This document shows, one piece after another, positions 20,064-28,311 of a stretch of 28,311 nt of DNA; position 1 is the stretch's first letter; each line of letters starts with the position of its first letter. The position numbers and the translations under genes are program-made. A model generated the notes under the pieces. It was not told the DNA's origin, did no database searches, and saw only the letters and a list, made by a program, of their open reading frames with translations. The DNA is from Chara braunii. Its lineage: Eukaryota > Streptophyta > Charophyceae > Charales > Characeae. Location of the stretch: NCBI GenBank assembly GCA_003427395.1, contig BFEA01000148.1, positions 1,108,430 through 1,136,740 on the forward strand. Reading direction: 5' to 3'.

Positions 20064-20909
20064 CTGGGAGAGTCTCCATAAGATTGGAGGGTCCAGTGCT
20101 ATGTTTACTTTTTGATTGCCTGAAGGACCAGACAGGTTCCCGTAAGATTGAGTGGTCTGGTTGCTTTGACTTGCAGGGGCTGTTTGTGTTCGACTTTCAG
20201 GGACCGAACATTTTTCCATAAGATTGGATGGCTTGGTTGCCTTGTTTCTTTGGTTTTTTTTTTACGTTTTATTAGTTCTGAACGAAAGTTGGGCATGTTC
20301 CATAAAATTGGATGGCCCCGACTCTCCCTTGTTTTATTCTGAGGGGGAAATTCAGACGAAGGACTGGACATGTTCCCATAAGATTAGGTGATCTGGTCTG
20401 GAGCCATGCACATGCTAGAACTAAAGAGAACAATTTAACTATTTTATTTATGAACAGACTAGTCAGACATTTTTCCATAAGATTGGATGGTCTGATTATA
20501 GCTTATCATTAACTGAAGAGAGTATGAATTAAGAATAAATTTGTGGTTAGATGGGGCAGACTGAACATCGTTTCTAAGCAGAATGGTTCAGTCATATGCT
20601 ACCTTAAAAGATTAGTGCAGACAACTTGAATATTTAAACAGTTCAGGGCGACTAGGTTGGGTAACCTAGTCATATGCCTAAAGAAGAGAAAAGGTGTAGT
20701 GCCCTGTGTTTGTGTATACTGTATGGCTGAGCTAGACAAGTTCCCATAAGATTGGGTGGTCTAGCCTTACGCCTTATGTAAGTTGGGTATAAGGGATAAG
20801 TCATTAAAAGACTATGAACTATTGCTTGGCCAAGTTAACTTTGGGTTGGGGAGAGTACTTACCTTTGTAGTTTGGCCTGCATGTGACTGAGTGAGATCAC
20901 TACTTAGTC
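20064..20909 (+). repeat. Array of about ten hairpins with a shared loop and covarying stems
   Basis: Seven units share the core TTCCCATAAGATTGGRTGG, or close variants, in the loop: 20064-20096, 20128-20160, 20203-20238, 20288-20322, 20353-20401, 20463-20495 and 20731-20765. Three more have similar stems but other loops: 20559-20593, 20650-20671 and 20885-20909. Stem arms differ between units yet stay complementary: CCAGAC/GTCTGG, TCAGAC/GTCTGA, GCTAGAC/GTCTAGC, GACTGAAC/GTTCAGTC and GACTAGGTT/AACCTAGTC. The units at 20064, 20203, 20288 and 20353 have weaker stems with wobble pairs, bulges or mismatches. I know of no named element with this form. Confidence 0.8.
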
Positions 20910-21059
20910 TGAGTTTCAGTTTGATAGGTAGTTATTTTAGATGCTCGCCACGTGCTAGAGCCATAAGAGTTAGTTTCAATTCTTGCATTTTATGAGCTAA
21001 GTTTATTTTACTTAGTTCAATTTATGCATTTTCTGGATCTTTTGTTATACTTGGTCTTG

Positions 21060-22070
21060 TATAAATCTTGGTAAGTCATTTTCTCTACGGGAAGCGTTAC
21101 CGAAATTTCTACAAAACCAAGGAGTTAGTCAAATTTTGACTTTTCAAAGTTCAGTTTGTCTAAATTTTATATATGGCTTAGTAAAAATCTGGAAAGTCTC
21201 CTTTTCTAAAAGGAGTGCTGCCTAAATTTTTGCTAATTCAGAAAGTTAGACAAAACTGGAATTTGAGAAGTCAAAGTTATTTTTAGATTTTGAACTTAGC
21301 TTTGTATAAATTTTGGAAAGCTACTTTCGCTATGGGAAGCGCTGCCGAAAGTTCTACATATCTAAGAAGTTAGTTAATTTTTTTCTTGAAAGAACTCGAG
21401 TCTAATGTTTGAGTTTGTATCTGACTTAGTATAAATCTGATAAGTGTACCTTTGTAGAGGAGATGATGCCCAAATTTTTAGTAATTCAGGGAGTTGACAC
21501 AAAATTTGACTTTCCAAAGTTAGATATTGTTTTAGTTTTCATATTTAAACTAGTATAATTCTAAAAAGGCACTTTTCCTACGGAAGCGCTGCCAAAATTC
21601 CCTAAGTTTAGTGGAGATAGATTATATTTCGACACGTCACAGGTGGTGATTTTGGGAACCCACCCTGAATAAAGGAGACTCTGCCAAAAGACTACATTTT
21701 TGGAAAGCTACTTTCTTTGCGGGAAGCGCTGCCGAAATTTCTACATATCAAAGAAGTTAGTTAAATTTTGTCTTGAAGTCTAATGTTTGAGTTCGTATCT
21801 AACTTAGTATAAATATGGGAAGTCTACCTTTCTAGAGGAGATGCTGCCAAAATTTTTACTAATTCAGGGAGTTACACAAAATTTGACTTTCCAAAGTTAG
21901 ATATTGTTTTAGTTTTCATATTTAAACTAGTATAAATTCTGAAAAGGCACTTTTCCTACGGAAAACGTTGCCGAAATTTCCTTAGTTTAGTGGAGATAGA
22001 TTATATTTCAACAGGTGGCGATTTTGGCAACCCACCCTGAATAGAGGAGACTCTGCCAAAGGACTACCTT
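21060..22070. repeat. AT-rich tandem repeat array with 387-bp higher-order duplication
   Basis: About ten copies of a diverged unit, mostly 115-130 bases long, are marked by the core GGGAAGCGCTGCCGAAAT or variants near 21089, 21207, 21334, 21458, 21579, 21665, 21721, 21838, 21959 and 22045. Each core is usually preceded by AGTATAAATCTGGAAAG and followed by AATTCAGGGAGTTA and TTTGACTTTCCAAAG. The block at about 21302-21688 is repeated at 21689-22065 with an offset of 387 bases, so two levels of amplification are visible. The core is nearly palindromic around AGCGCT. There is no coding frame. Confidence 0.8.
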
Positions 22071-22079
22071 TTTCTTGGA

Positions 22080-24170
22080 CACTAGCTTAGGAGGTAGACC
22101 TAGATTTACTTGGCGGACAATATCGAGTAAGGATGTGCTGTGGAGATTTATTCCCCATAGACTGATGATTTAGCTTGAGCATTGACCTGTCTTATGCTAC
22201 ATATCCTTTTGTTCGTTGTAATTCAAGATTTGGGCTAGTTTCGGCTTGATCCTACAAGGATCATCTTTTATTAAACTGATAACAGGTCAGTTGCCGATTC
22301 GTCGGTCTACGACTCAACTCCGATCCATTCTCATTACTCAACCTAAAAGGCTTTAGCGCTGGTGATTTCTATTGTTTTATTAAGGTTTTCACCTGGACTT
22401 TTATTGAATTATCATTTAACGAAAGCGCTGAGTATTTAATTTTTGGGAGGTTGGACAAAGGTTGGGGTTTGCATGGCTAAAGTGAGGGGTATGAGTATAG
22501 AGAATGGTTGAAGTTGATCTCATGTAGTGTGTGGACTTTTGTTGACTCTTTGATGTGATTGCAGATATGTTTTGTGATTCGGACTTTAAAATGGACTGTT
22601 AGTGATCACATACATATATATTGCTGAGAGGAGTCCCACTGTGACTGTGAGAAGTGATCGTCACGTATTTATTCCCCTCTATGTATATACGTATGTACCT
22701 ATGCTTGACGGTTCGCGTGGCCTATAGTGCCCGCATTTAAGTTTAACTTGGATTGGGATTGAGAAAGGAAAGGAGACTCCCTTCCTTTACCATTTTGCTT
22801 CTTAGAAATTTCTTAGTCGGACGTTGGTCCTGGGCCTGGATTCGAGGTCCTTGTCCAGGACATCACATGTCCTAGACTCTACGGGGAAGGGATCACCCCC
22901 CGTGCAAAGCCTATTTGCCCTGCCCACCAGGACACTCAGCCTAAAGGCCGAGGGTGCTGCGGGGGCTTAACGGTTGTTCCTTCAATCGTGCAATATCGTA
23001 CAGGGGTCGACCCTCACGATACTTCGAGATTGACACTTGAGTGTCATAAGCGGTACTCGGATCCATGAGGGACCGCTTGGTTATGAGCATTACATAGTAT
23101 GCCATCATTGTGACTGCTTGCGTATTCATGCAGTGCTAGTCGATGTGGGAAGACTCTGCGTCTGTGTGGTTTTATACCAAGTTTCGCGCGCTCGTTGCCT
23201 ATCCGATTTCCGCATCGGAAGGTTATGGGATGGTTACAAAAAGGGACTAGGAATGTTGTTGTGTTGTTTGTTTTGTGTCGTTCCGTGTGTGTGTGTGTTG
23301 TGGTGTAATGCGTGGTATGTGGGATGCGTCCTAGTCGATCGACGGCGAGCCGCGCTTGGGACTTCAACCCCCCAGTGCGTCGGTTCGCATGCGGGTCCGA
23401 TAGAGGCATAAGACCGTGCATACCCCCTATGCTACAACGAATGAGAAACGCCCTCGGCTGGTCCACCTCTACGATTGCAACTGATTTGCTTTCGTACTAT
23501 GGACTGGTAGCTCGGTGGGGATACACCCACCGAAGGGAGGTGACAGCTCCCGCAGGTGGAGGTAAGTTGTACCTCGCGTTGGCCCTATCCTGTCGTAAGG
23601 GCTCGTGAGAGGTATGGTTGGTGCACTCGGCGAGAGCGGCTTGCAGACGCCCCATGTGTATCGCGACAAGGAGTAGACCAACTCCTGCGTGACGCGGCCG
23701 GGAGGGTCCCGCCCTGCGCGGCGTGGGACCGATTCACACGACAACGTGATGGTTGGTATGGTGCCCCATTGATCGCTCACAAAACTGTGCTGAGCTCACA
23801 CACAGCCTTACCCGTCCGCCCATCCCTTATCCAAAAAAATCGAAACAACATTATAGTCTGGGTCCTCGCACGAGCCATCACCGAGATAGAGACGAAAATC
23901 GCCAAACGCGGCAAGCGCATATCGGCCAGGGAAGCTGCTGGCGTTAACCTAGCCAGTCTACCATCAGAGCACACACAGTTGACGCATCGTGGCTCCCACT
24001 GTATGCCATTTTCCACATCACGGTTCCCTTCGCTAGATCATCATGTGTGAAGCCTGCGGAAATAGTTGACGTCAACCAAGGGAGTGGCGAGGAGGACCCT
24101 TCTCTTGCCCTCTCTATCTCTTTGACTTTTCACGCGCGTCTCTCTCTTCCGACCCCATTTTCTCGGCTCA
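22080..24170. other. No gene recognised
   Basis: About 2.1 kb. GTCCTGG at about 22827 and CCAGGAC at about 22855 can pair, and AGGACATCACATGTCCT follows. The longer frames near 23.0-24.0 kb lie opposite one another and show no domain I know. No terminal repeats or primer-binding site were recognised. Confidence 0.4.
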
Positions 24171-24177
24171 TTGTCCC

Positions 24178-24627
24178 TCATGACTCTGCCTTCCGCGCGT
24201 GTAACCGCCTCCCCGCCTTTGGGCCTCCGTCGCGAGCTGGCTTCCGGACCATCTTCCACTGATTCAAGGGGCAGGTGCCTCGACACCCTTGGTCCAGTCC
24301 GCACCAGGACTGGGTCTTGGCCGCCAAGTCGCTTGCATCGCTCTCAACTTCTGTGTCGCGGTCCAGGTGTTGCTGTTCGCGCTCCGTTGTGTCAGTAGAG
24401 GTCTCCGGCTCCTGGTACACGACGGTCACATTCACCTCATCAGTAATTTCGTCTCTCCTGCACCTTCTCTTGACCCGGTCCTTGGCTTCTCTGATGGCCG
24501 CCTGTAGTCCTTGGTCCGCTCTCATCTCCGCCTCTTTCCCCCCTTCTACATTTATCTTCAGCCTTGCCTCCTGATTGCAGTGGCTGTAGTCCAGAACGGT
24601 GGTCACCACCGGCCCTTCCCCAGACAT
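24178..24627 (-). CDS. Unidentified charged ORF, 149 residues
   Basis: A true ATG at 24627 (minus strand) opens a 149-codon frame: MSGEGPVVTTVLDYSH, then a Lys/Glu/Arg/Ala-rich stretch (about residues 24-60, including AAIREAKDRVKRR) likely to be helical or coiled-coil. A beta-like VNVTVVYQ follows, then a Glu/Asp/Thr-rich part and a basic C-terminus. It is the most protein-like frame in the second half of the window, though overlapping frames of similar length exist. It could be the N-terminal part of a retroelement ORF1/gag or the first exon of a host gene. No motif decides between these. Confidence 0.3.
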   Translation of the reverse strand: MSGEGPVVTTVLDYSHCNQEARLKINVEGGKEAEMRADQGLQAAIREAKDRVKRRCRRDEITDEVNVTVVYQEPETSTDTTEREQQHLDRDTEVESDASDLAAKTQSWCGLDQGCRGTCPLNQWKMVRKPARDGGPKAGRRLHARKAES

Positions 24628-24629
24628 CC

Positions 24630-25430
24630 GCTCCCCCTCCAGAGGAACTGGAAGTATCTTGGCCTATACCCGTACAACCCATTGCTGCGCACCATGGTCG
24701 AATCCCCTTGATCGGACAATATACGTTACCACGCCGCCGACTCCGAAACAGTCCGGACTTAGCACTCAGTACACACACACTCAGACGGACTGCCTGACGC
24801 TCACTCTGCCGCTCAGCCCCCTCTCCTCTGCCTGCGAGTACTTCGTAACGAGCCTGCCCATGTCCAAGTAGCCAAAGGCTCGCCTCCCTCGCTCTTTATA
24901 GGTTCGTCGCAGACCGCGATTCTCGTGCTCTGAACAAAGGACTCAGGCGAATTTTAGAATCCAGTATCTTAGCGATATATAAATTCAGAAAATAGTAAAC
25001 TAGGATAAAATAAATTAAAGAGAGAAAGTGAGAGGTCGAACCTCAACGGTCGTAACGCAGACGGCTCACTCTGCTATCAGTCGCTAGTCTCTTCATTTTC
25101 GGTATGAAACGACCGCAGGCTTGTTGGTGTGGTCCCATAACGGGATACGGGTTCAAAGGAGGTCGCCGAATTATCCCTCATGGGTACCCCTGTCCGATGG
25201 TAAGGAGAGGGCTTATGACCTTCCATGGGAGGTGATGAGCTCCCTACCAACGCGGCCGCGCGTGCTCCCATTTTGGGGACCCACGGCACGGTACTTAATC
25301 GATCGCATTTATGGTAAGCGGAGCGCAGAAGGCCAAGCCAGCCTAAGCCGCTCATTCGCAACTTCAGTTCGAAAAACGGATCGTTCGTTCCCCCGCAGGG
25401 AGGCAGAAGGAGAACTAAGTCTGAAAAGAC
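24630..25430. other. No gene recognised
   Basis: Upstream of the minus-strand ORF there is TTTATAGG near 24895 and AT-rich sequence at 24950-25020. A T-arm-like motif (TGAGG-TTCGACC-TCTCA on the minus strand, about 25034-25051) stands alone, without a matching acceptor stem, so no tRNA is called. Confidence 0.35.
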
Positions 25431-25579
25431 AACAACAAAAACACAAAAAAAAGAAAGAAGGAAAAGAAGCGTAGCGCCGCTGTGTTTTCGGACCTTTCTA
25501 ACTGAGCGAGAACCACAATCTGAAGCGTCGCTCTTTCTTTTCCTTTTTCTTAATTTTTCTTCCCTTTTCCCTTTTCTTT
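25424..25579. repeat. Purine tract and facing pyrimidine tract (imperfect inverted repeat)
   Basis: 25424-25470 is nearly all A/G (AAAAAAAAGAAAGAAGGAAA) and 25528-25579 nearly all T/C. GGAAAAGAAGCG can pair with CGCTCTTTCTTTTCC with a small bulge, so the two tracts could fold back across a 60-base loop or form triplex DNA. The neighbouring open frame ending in a Lys-rich tail is a by-product. Confidence 0.45.
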
Positions 25580-25758
25580 ACGATTATAACTGCTGTCCTG
25601 TATGTCTCCCATAACTCGGCTACAGAGTACTCAGCGCGCAGCGGAAAAGACCGCGCCGGTCCTGCTTCCTCTGCGTCCCTGGGCGAGCCCGGCGGCTACC
25701 ACGGCCACAGGCCGGTAGTGCTCTGCTGTACAGCAGGGCGCCGAGCCTGTGTGGACCA

Positions 25759-26172
25759 ATGGAAAGCCCAGTGACGCACCCACCTTTTTGCCGGTGCAAG
25801 CGCCAACTGGATCGGTCCGTAGCAAATTCGATCCTGGCCGAGCCTGCCTGGCACGCCGCGGAGACTTGGTACACCACAGAGTTTCCTGGGCAGGCGACTG
25901 GTGAACAGCGAAGGTTTGTGAGCAGACGCCTGGTACACAGTGTGGTTACACGAGCAGATGTCTACCACGCAGCGGAGGGCCGGGACACCGCGACCTCCGA
26001 CACTGCGTGCGCCCCAACCTGCACGCATAGCGCAGCTTCGCAGAGCAATGCAGCAGTGTGGCCGCAATACCTGCACAGGCCAGAATGCCCCAGCGCTGGG
26101 GCAGACACTTTCCTTTATGGGACGTGTGCCCGTGTCTGGCTGGCTTGGCCAGGCGTGTGGGGGGCCCAGTAG
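25759..26172 (+). CDS. Unidentified 137-codon ORF in GC-rich DNA
   Basis: ATG at 25759 opens a frame of 137 codons rich in Ala, Arg, Thr, Cys and Trp. It matches no family I know. The opposite strand is open over similar lengths, as expected in GC-rich DNA, and the region is full of short self-complementary segments, so coding is doubtful. Confidence 0.12.
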   Translation: MESPVTHPPFCRCKRQLDRSVANSILAEPAWHAAETWYTTEFPGQATGEQRRFVSRRLVHSVVTRADVYHAAEGRDTATSDTACAPTCTHSAASQSNAAVWPQYLHRPECPSAGADTFLYGTCARVWLAWPGVWGAQ

Positions 26173-26187
26173 CTTGCCTCTGGCCCC

Positions 26188-26230
26188 AAGTGTCTGCGCC
26201 CAGGCCCAGTTTCCGATACTGGCCTGGGCC
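26188..26230. repeat. GC-rich hairpin
   Basis: CCCAGGCCCAGT and ACTGGCCTGGG pair over 11 bases with a single bulged C and a 7-base loop. It is the clearest of several short palindromes in the GC-rich 25.6-26.5 kb block (for example CCCAGCGCTGGGG at about 26090). Confidence 0.5.
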
Positions 26231-26958
26231 CCGTGCAGTTAGGCACATTTGGGCAGCCACGCAGCTTCCAAGTGTACGCAGCATTCCCATTGGCTGTTGA
26301 CTCTTGTGTGACGGTGTTGCTGCTTTCTCGTTGGCATGCGGCCAGTCCGTGATGTGTCGGCCTCACACAGCGTGTGCCGAGGGCGCAACCACCTGAGCCC
26401 TGGGCTCAACTGTACAGCGCAGCTCTTGCTTCAGGAAGGAGCCTGGAGGCTCACGTTGCTCCGTAACCAACTGGCATGATGCAACTGTCTGAATACCCAC
26501 ATATGGAAGAATGTTGAAAATTGGCCTCTCTTGGATATTCAGGCCCACCTTCACTTAGGGCTGGCACAGGCTTGCTAGGGGCCGCAGCCCAGAACACTTG
26601 TATGTCTGATAAGGGCCCCGCGAGGGCTCATTCCTCGCACAATGACGATTTATCATTGATTACCCACATTGGCGATTTTGTCAAAATAAATGCGGTAAAT
26701 GTGGCAGAGGCCCTTTTTCTTAACAGGAGAATCATACTGATCCTGTAAAACAAAGACACTTGATACAGGGGATCCTAAGTGCAAGACAGTGCAACCATGT
26801 TGCCTCTACCAAGAAAATCTGGCAGGGCCTTTGAAATCAAACTCACTTGATTCTGGCAGCAAATTTTTGTGTGACCTTTTGTCGGTCGATTTACCCCGAC
26901 TCCACCCCTGCTCTGTTGCACATCCAGTAATTCTTTACAGGGGCTTTGTCAACCCTTC

Positions 26959-26984
<26 letters not shown>
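26959..26984 (+). repeat. 26-base poly-A run
   Basis: This is an uninterrupted A run. It may be the 3' end of a + strand retroposon, but no target duplication or recognisable body is seen upstream. Confidence 0.6.
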
Positions 26985-26989
<5 letters not shown>

Positions 26990-27106
26990 ACTTTTCGGTT
27001 CGCCTCATTCGTGGAGAGCTACAAAGAAGTATAACTGTGTAATGACCAGGACTGCAGACTGGGACTGTTGGGCACTGGGACTGCTGGGATTGCGAGTTTT
27101 TAATGA

Positions 27107-27154
27107 CCTGCAAGTTTTTCCAATATGACATGCATAAATCGAGAAATGGTTCAA
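27107..27154 (+). pseudogene. U6 snRNA-derived 3' fragment
   Basis: The segment CATAAATCGAGAAATGG followed by TTCAA (27133-27154) matches the plant-type U6 3' end at 20 of 22 bases. It is preceded by ATATGACATG, corresponding to U6 GGATGACACG, and by CCTGCAAG, corresponding to CCTGCGCAAGG with an insertion. The 5' half, including the ACAGAGA box, is missing or unrecognisable. It runs straight into the AAG tract at 27153-27206. It is therefore a second, more decayed U6 copy in the window. Confidence 0.6.
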
Positions 27155-27206
27155 GAAGAAGAAGAAGAAGAAGAAGAAGAAGAAGAAGAAGAAGAAGAAG
27201 AAGAAG
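27153..27206. repeat. AAG microsatellite
   Basis: About 18 AAG/GAA steps directly follow the U6-derived fragment. The Leu-rich minus-strand frame over it is compositional. Confidence 0.92.
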
Positions 27207-27242
27207 CTTGAGGCCCAAATGAATGGGCGGTTGTTTCAAATT

Positions 27243-27389
27243 ATATCCGCAGGGCTTGTGGTGCGACAGCCTCTGGTATGAGGGTGTGTGGAGCCTCTGG
27301 TATTAGGATGTGTATTATCATATTATGTGTTGGTAACCTGCATGTGTGTTCCATTCAATCAATATCCGGAGGGCTTGTGGTGCGACAGC
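27243..27389. repeat. 28-bp direct repeat pair with a 24-bp tandem duplication between
   Basis: ATATCCG-AGGGCTTGTGG followed by TGCGACAGC occurs at 27243-27270 and 27362-27389 with one mismatch. Between them GCCTCTGGTATGAGGGTGTG and its near copy, starting at 27269 and 27293, form a 24-bp tandem pair. The arrangement could flank an inserted or duplicated segment. Confidence 0.7.
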
Positions 27390-27570
27390 AATGAAGACAT
27401 CGGTTCTGTAAAACAAACAAGAAAAAAAAGAGTCGTGACCCTATCGCCTTAATCACCTCCTTTCCCAAATGGCAAATCCATGTAACTATTGATAAACAGA
27501 TCATAAGTTCAACTCCTCATGCATGCAACAATGTTAGGGGATACCCCCCTTTTTTCTCTTCCTTTTTTTC

Positions 27571-27789
27571 TTAAACCACCACTACCTTTCAGGCTGGAAG
27601 TCAAGTCGTAAATATAAACTATACTGCATTCTTCGGAGCCCGACGGAGGCCGGGTGCTATCGGACCAAAAAGGCTGGCGGCGCCAGCCAAAACAAAACAA
27701 GGAATGCCGCACTGGTGCTTCGGCCAAAGCTTTTCGCGCAGTTCTGCTCCGCCTTGGCAATAAAAGGCTCGGAGGTAGTGGTGGTTTAA
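27571..27789. mobile_element. TTAA-flanked inverted-repeat element (MITE-like)
   Basis: TTAA-ACCACCACTACCT at 27571-27587 is mirrored exactly by AGGTAGTGGTGGT-TTAA at 27773-27789. The result is a 219-bp unit with 13-bp terminal repeats bounded by TTAA on both sides. TTAA is the target of piggyBac-type transposases, but the terminal bases are not the usual CCC start, so the assignment is open. Inside is a short palindrome (GGCTGGC-GGC-GCCAGCC at about 27671). There is no coding capacity. Confidence 0.6.
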
Positions 27790-27839
27790 CCGTTTAAGGC
27801 TTTTTTTTTTTCGAACACGGAGGATGTGTATAGATTGCA

Positions 27840-28180
27840 GACGAACCAAGTACGGATTCATAACTACTGTGGAAGCTCCTGTGCGACCTATGGGTAGAGC
27901 TTCACCACCCGTGTGGTGACCAGGCAATGTAGCAGTCGAAGGTCATGTGCTGGCTTGGAGAGAAGTGTGCGAAAATCACCGCAACCGTGGGTGTTGAGTG
28001 TGTGGTGCGTGGAGAGAATAGAGTAGGACACTGCAGCCTTGGAGGGGTGGGGTGGATATCACGACCGGTATGGTCCACTTTTGTACACCGTGTCATGGCT
28101 GTAGTGGTTAAGAGACTCGGCTCTTGTTGCTGTAGTCGAAGGCCAGAAAATACGAATTCATAACTCCCACTCAAGTGGAG
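27840..28180. repeat. Weak direct repeats
   Basis: TACGGATTCATAACT (about 27851) recurs as TACGAATTCATAACT (about 28151), and GCAGTCGAAGGTCA (about 27931) as GTAGTCGAAGGCCA (about 28132). No gene is visible here. The window ends in T-rich DNA at 28250-28311. Confidence 0.4.
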
Positions 28181-28311
28181 CTCATGGATGACAACCTAGG
28201 TGATATCTTGAAAATCATAGTCAGTTGTTGCGTGGTAGCCTGGTAGGTACTTTTTTTTTTTTTTATTCAAAAGGAGTGATTCCCTGCCTGACCTCTTTTT
28301 TTTTTTTTTGG

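Noticed and set aside
25034-25110. tRNA-like T-arm (TGAGG-TTCGACC-TCTCA, minus strand)
   Set aside because: No acceptor stem pairs at the right distance and the putative anticodon arm does not form a 5-bp stem with a 7-base loop.

Overview
This window is eukaryotic nuclear DNA. It has no operons, no long uninterrupted genes and no ribosome-binding-site logic. It has GT-AG introns, many microsatellites, a degraded LINE, U6 snRNA-derived copies and several tandem-repeat fields. The U6-like copies resemble the plant type of U6 in their 3' half, which points to the green lineage. An animal-style LamG/cadherin-like gene in a repeat-swollen, intron-rich setting would fit a streptophyte alga such as Chara. 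The lineage is an inference, and the species is only a guess.

Positions 1-10,500 hold one recognisable protein gene on the + strand, in at least five short exons (302-457, 3088-3215, 5153-5291, 9360-9548, 10177-10244) separated by 0.6-4 kb introns. All splice phases agree. The spliced product reads as the end of a LamG (concanavalin A-like) fold, then a cadherin-like/tandem-95 repeat, then the start of a second such repeat. It is probably a secreted or cell-surface adhesion-type protein. Both ends are incomplete. The introns carry a U6 snRNA pseudogene (minus strand), a perfect Nextera junction adapter left in the assembly (2743-2780), two hairpin MITEs of one family, a 107-bp minisatellite, CA/TG/TC and GAA tracts, and the 3' end of a minus-strand LINE (about 7242-8800).

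Positions 10,500-19,500 have no convincing gene. They hold a four-copy, about 400-bp macrosatellite with a nested 100-bp subrepeat (13697-15175), a broken gag-like reading frame near 16.3-16.6 kb, and a degenerate repeat whose minus strand repeatedly carries a 5'-splice-site consensus (17.1-19.0 kb).

Positions 19,500-22,100 look like the non-coding part of a large, undescribed repeat element. There is a TATA-like site, then an array of about ten hairpins with a shared loop and covarying stems (20064-20909), then a roughly 120-bp repeat array with a 387-bp higher-order duplication (21060-22070). Positions 22,100-28,311 are mostly non-coding, with one small charged minus-strand ORF (24178-24627), GC-rich hairpin-rich DNA around 25.6-26.5 kb, a second U6-derived fragment running into an AAG tract (27107-27206), and a TTAA-flanked inverted-repeat element (27571-27789).
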